64,000 bases of DNA from Palaemon carinicauda. Its lineage: Eukaryota > Arthropoda > Malacostraca > Decapoda > Palaemonidae. Positions 63,569 through 64,000 of the stretch are shown piece after piece. The stretch is from assembly GCF_036898095.1 (NCBI RefSeq), contig NC_090744.1:99524240-99588239 (forward strand). Reading direction: 5' to 3'. Positions within the stretch are counted from its first letter, which is position 1; each line of letters begins with the position of its first letter. The position numbers and the translations under genes are program-made. Under the pieces are notes generated by a model that saw nothing but the letters and a program-made list of their open reading frames with translations, did not search any database and was not told where the DNA came from.

Positions 63569-63661
63569 AAACATCTGTGTCGTGTCAACAGGTCAGGCGC
63601 TCGACGTAAACAAATAGAAATGATAAGTTTTAACCTTCGCCGTGTGTAATTTAGGTGCATC

Positions 63662-63805
63662 ATGAACGTACAAATTCGGTTTTTATTGTTGTTAGGTGTA
63701 AGTGCTCCATCCCAGGTGCTTGGGAGCAATGATATCAAAGGTTTGGACGATGCTATATTATTTAGGTTGAATTGGCCTGGACCCGAAGCTGGACTGTCAT
63801 TATTG
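63662..63805 (+). CDS. First coding exon of an unidentified secreted or membrane protein
   Basis: The ATG at 63662 opens 48 codons up to a strong donor TTG|GTAAGT (GT at 63806-63807). The N-terminus MNVQIRFLLLLGVSAPSQVLG is a typical signal peptide with likely cleavage after VLG. The mature start SNDIKGLDDAILFRLNWPGP is not one I can assign. Without splicing the frame ends five codons later, so an intron is likely. A possible acceptor (GTGCAG) near 63934 leads in phase 0 to a stop after ten codons, so exon 2 probably lies beyond the window or uses another site. Confidence 0.6.
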
Positions 63806-64000
63806 GTAAGTTTTACTTGATCCCAGTTTTAATTTTGATAATGAAGCATGTGTTCGTAGCCCTCTATATATTTTTTAATATCTTCGTTATTTAATTTATC
63901 TATATCCTGACTCTCATCATTGTGGATTGTGCAGGGTGATCAACTTTGCCTCTCGATCTTTGCTTAACCTAAAGTCAACATATGGGAGCATGGATCTAAT
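63806..64000 (+). other. Start of the first intron of the right-edge gene
   Basis: Begins GTAAGTTTTAC; no exon with a sensible continuation was found before the window ends. Confidence 0.4.

Overview
This is animal nuclear DNA, most likely from a malacostracan (decapod-type) crustacean. The reasons are intron-split metazoan mitochondrial genes, several families of DIRS-type tyrosine-recombinase retrotransposons, jockey/I-like and RTE-like LINEs, a tRNA-derived SINE, and very long (TA)n, (GA)n and (AAT)n tracts. The species is an inference; no rRNA or mitochondrial marker is present.

Host genes are few. At 571-1119 (+) is the last coding exon of an unidentified Pro/His/Asn/Ser-rich protein, followed by several kb of AT-rich DNA that probably holds a long 3' UTR. 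From 20625 to 36810 (-) lies a complete four-exon gene for mitochondrial lipoyl(octanoyl) transferase LIPT2 (225 aa). At 38305-38541 (-) is an intact SDHAF1 (78 aa), the succinate dehydrogenase assembly factor. At 63662-63805 (+) is the first coding exon of an unidentified secreted or membrane protein behind a CCAAT/CRE-bearing promoter. LIPT2 and SDHAF1 lie in tandem on one strand, 1.5 kb apart, and both serve mitochondrial oxidative metabolism.

The rest is mostly retrotransposon. Five DIRS elements, all coding on the minus strand, are named here in window order as E (10953-13404, truncated), D (13405-19731, decayed), A (20961-27703), B (29837-36523) and C (41708-48223). C has two visible lesions: one stop in gag and one 2-nt frameshift in the recombinase. 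A and B are nearly identical, share a 1.7-kb internal deletion and a mosaic gag, and sit in two different introns of LIPT2 in the same orientation; without them both introns would be about 0.5 kb. Complete elements show inverted terminal repeats (160 bp) plus an internal complementary region matching the junction of the two outer tips, the DIRS hallmark.

From 39.5 to 63.5 kb the window holds a 5'-truncated LINE with perfect 13-bp target duplications (39551-40858), a tRNA-derived SINE (41345-41690), a full-length two-ORF I-like LINE with perfect 13-bp target duplications (49865-55905), and a mosaic of LINE relics. These include tail-to-tail pairs, a nested RTE-like fragment and three copies of a repeat with an (AAT)n tail, followed by about 770 bp of microsatellite.

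The most notable points are the paired DIRS insertions in LIPT2, the non-autonomous mosaic DIRS lineage they belong to, outward-facing splice-donor sequences at the DIRS tips, and splice acceptors 4 and 14 nt before the start codons of SDHAF1 and LIPT2.
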